Shown piece after piece: positions 61,552 to 64,000 of a stretch of DNA of 64,000 nt. The position numbers and the translations under genes were made by a program. Under the pieces are notes generated by a model. The model was not told the DNA's origin. It worked only from the letters and a program-made list of their open reading frames with translations, and searched no databases. How positions within the stretch are numbered: the stretch's first letter is position 1; every line of letters begins with the position of its first letter. The stretch spans positions 6,262,001 through 6,326,000 of the forward strand of contig CM121343.1 of the NCBI GenBank assembly GCA_051530055.1, given 5' to 3'. The stretch comes from Neoechinorhynchus agilis (taxonomy: Eukaryota; Acanthocephala).

Positions 61552-64000
61552 ATCAATATCGCATCAAACGAAAACACAATATCGTTCAAAGTGTTCTTTA
61601 CAATTACCAATTTTGATCAAAGAAAATTGATTAATTTTTTCCCTTGTACTCGTTGAACCCTGCGATCGATCAGTGTTATGTTTTTAATGTTTAGTTTTTG
61701 AGCCATGTCCTTAAATATAATGGTTTTCGACTTGATAGTTTTTAGCTGCTTATCAAAATAATCGACGTTACCCTGCTTAAATTTTAGAATTCCATTGGAT
61801 TTGCCTCATTGCAATCCTTTTGCTAAAAATAATGCGTTAATATTCCAATGTTATCGGACTTTATTTTTCTAATATAGTAAAAAATTGCTTTAAGGGCAAG
61901 ACATCATCACTTTAACAAAGACTGAGGAGGCGAGGTTACCAAAATATTTCCCCTATAAATCAAATATGTGATGACCGGTTGATTATTTTCACCAAAAGTA
62001 TATACTCTGATTATCCCGAAGGATTTTCTCTGTCGATGATACACAAGGTGTTTCGCTCGGTTTTTCTAATTTTAATCCAACTGAAACTAGAATACCGACA
62101 TATTATTCGTTATAATTGGAATACAAGAGTTCCTTTTCCGACATAAATTCAACTTAGGCACTATTGGCTTTCGACATTTTCTTTAAGAATACCAATTTCC
62201 ATAAAAGTTATAAGATAAAACTTTAAAAAAATCAAGAAAGTGGATGAACTTGCGCAATTTGTTCGTAACTTAAAAATCTCCCATTAGTTACTTCGACAAA
62301 TATAAATTGAATAGAGGTGGAATTTTATTAAAACGGTAATGTAAATAAGGCGACGAAAAGTAATTTGCAGAGCGTGAAACATTTGTAAAGAATAATTAAA
62401 TAAAATGCAAGTCACATAATCGAATACACAGTATTACACTGATGAATTTGTTTATCCACGTTCTGCTAATCTTTTTATTCGTAAAAGTGTAGATGAAATG
62501 TTGAAGCGAATCAGAAAAGGAATGCTTCAATGGAAAATATGTTTCGCCGTTCTCATTGGAACGTTGAGCGCTTGGAGATTAAAAAAAAATTTAAAGTGTT
62601 ACATAAAAATTAATAAAATCATTCACAAAAAGAGCGTTTCTAGTTCACGTTTGCGATTATTTTAAATGAGCACCCTCACTACCTCATAAATTGAAAAATG
62701 ATTCGCTTGAGTCTAAGGCAAAACGTATTCAGCGCATTTTCGATTATGAACAAATTTAGTCAATAGTGAAATACGAAAATAGAGCCGTACGATTTTGTTT
62801 CGACCAAGAATGATTGCCCCCAGTTTCACATGGGTGAAAACTCGAAATCGCGTAACATTTTCTAACTCCATGGTGTCAATTTTTAGGTGTTCGTCGAGCG
62901 GAACTTTGCAATAAAGGAAGTATGGGTTATAATCCCAAGAATCTTAAATGGAGTACGCCAGCCGCGTTGCGCAATATCCGGTTTGCATTGTCATGTTGCG
63001 AAATGGTGGGCCAAAAATTACAGTGGTATGCCAAGGGTTACGAAGTTTTACTTTCGACACTAAAAAAACTGAATCGCCGAAGCTTGGGATTCACATAACG
63101 GCGGCAAAGAAAATGTTAGTATTAATATCTGCGAATGTAGGATTTTAAATTGGAAAATGCATAAACCTAATCTCTTCTTTTTTTTCACAATGATGTAACA
63201 TAAGTTTTACTGGGAAATGATTAAATTATTCGGACTTTGTAGTCACTTAAAAAAGAGCGAGAAGCGTATTACTTGTCTATTGGATGATTTAGTTGGCAGT
63301 TGATGAAACCATTAATAGTGCGGACAGATTTATCCATTTCAATTTTGCACACTATTTTTCTCCTTCACAGACAACTCGTATTTTATCAAGACGACGAAAT
63401 ACTAAAATTGCTGATTGTATCGCCTCAACGGGTTCCCCTGTCCTACAGCGTAGCAATGGAAGCACGATAGGAAATGATAAAATCATGGTACCAAAGATGC
63501 AATATTTGCAATGGCTAGGATATTTCCCTTCACTGGAGTGATGATAAATGAAACCCATACGTTCCGAGTAGTCTGTGTGGAGCAGTGATTTATGAGTTGC
63601 CTGGGACATGTTAGGTAGCTAGAGTATGTGCACATTTTGACCATTATTGTCTTCTCCTGGAGTCTAGACCTTATGAGATTTTATAATGCAAATGAGCTTC
63701 ATGTCTGAAGGTCTAATTTCCTTTTTATCTTACTACTTAGACATCATGAGAACCTAGACACTGGCCGTGAATAAAATTAGATTCGTACTAGAGGACGATG
63801 ACATCCGGTTCCTAAGTCTTTAGTACAAATATTCAATGCTTACTAGACGTACATGTCTCATTGCATGTAAATGAAATTAACGTCCATATTACTGTCTAGA
63901 TCACCACAATATTGATCGGTCAACATGAAGGTGCTGTGTAAACGAAAGTGTATTTGTGATTTTTCTCTTTCGTAAATACTATTATGATCGCGAACAAAAT
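61552..64000. other. intergenic, no recognised gene
   Basis: AT-rich DNA downstream of the LIM-homeobox gene. Apart from the MITE relic at 61918-62050, only short open stretches (62948-63148 and 63293-63541, plus strand) are visible. They lack known motifs and convincing splice partners. Confidence 0.4.
61918..62050. repeat. relic of fold-back element, group 1
   Basis: Contains GACTGAGGAGGCGAGG, ATATGTGATGACCGG, ATTTTCACCAAAAGT and TTATCCCGAAGGA in the same order as the loop, right arm and right flank of the element at 4219-4440. The left arm is missing. Shows that the flank ATTATCCCGAAGGA belongs to the element family. Confidence 0.65.

Noticed and set aside
62948-63541. Two small plus-strand genes downstream of the LIM-homeobox gene
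   Set aside because: Short, without motifs, no splice support, and overlapped by an equally long opposite-strand frame.

Overview
This window is animal nuclear DNA. It carries spliced genes for metazoan-specific regulators: an FTZ-F1/NR5A nuclear receptor with its FTZ-F1 box, and a LIM-homeodomain protein. Introns are GT-AG and mostly 40-60 bp, intergenic DNA is AT-rich, and genes are closely spaced. That combination suggests a nematode or another small ecdysozoan, but the sequence alone does not fix the species.

Layout. 0.8-2.6 kb: an SLC7-type amino-acid permease (+). 5.8-6.9 kb: a HERPUD-like ER membrane ubiquitin-domain protein (-). 11.5-14.6 kb: a UBE4/Ufd2 U-box ligase (+). 15.9-18.6 kb: a poorly resolved multi-exon gene resembling the ferric-reductase/NADPH-oxidase superfamily (+). 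20.8-24.0 kb: NR5A/FTZ-F1 (+). 24.3-27.1 kb: a USP6NL/RN-tre-like TBC RabGAP (-), converging tail to tail on NR5A. 31.8-37.5 kb: Elongator subunit ELP1 (+). 60.5-61.6 kb: a LIM-homeobox gene (+). The genes belong to unrelated pathways (transport, ER protein degradation, tRNA modification, Rab control, transcription) and show no operon logic.

Mobile DNA occupies more of the window than genes do. Family A is a non-LTR-type reverse transcriptase element with one nearly full but broken copy (7.3-10.1 kb) and at least six 3'-end fragments. Family B is a second non-LTR element with a YADD-type reverse transcriptase. At least four fold-back elements fall into related groups. There is also a pogo-like MITE in a TBC intron and a four-copy ~345-bp array that carries a tRNA-like segment.

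The most unusual region is 36.96-59.6 kb. It is a tandem duplication of ~11.2-11.5 kb. Each unit holds the 3' end of ELP1, a degraded family B reverse transcriptase, and a very large array of an 18-bp repeat (usually containing GGATCC). The arrays span ~8.4 and ~8.65 kb. Because 18 is a multiple of three, several frames stay open and give long spurious ORFs. The variable columns of the unit nevertheless fall mostly in one codon phase, which deserves a quantitative test. Scattered indels inside the arrays look partly like long-read consensus errors.
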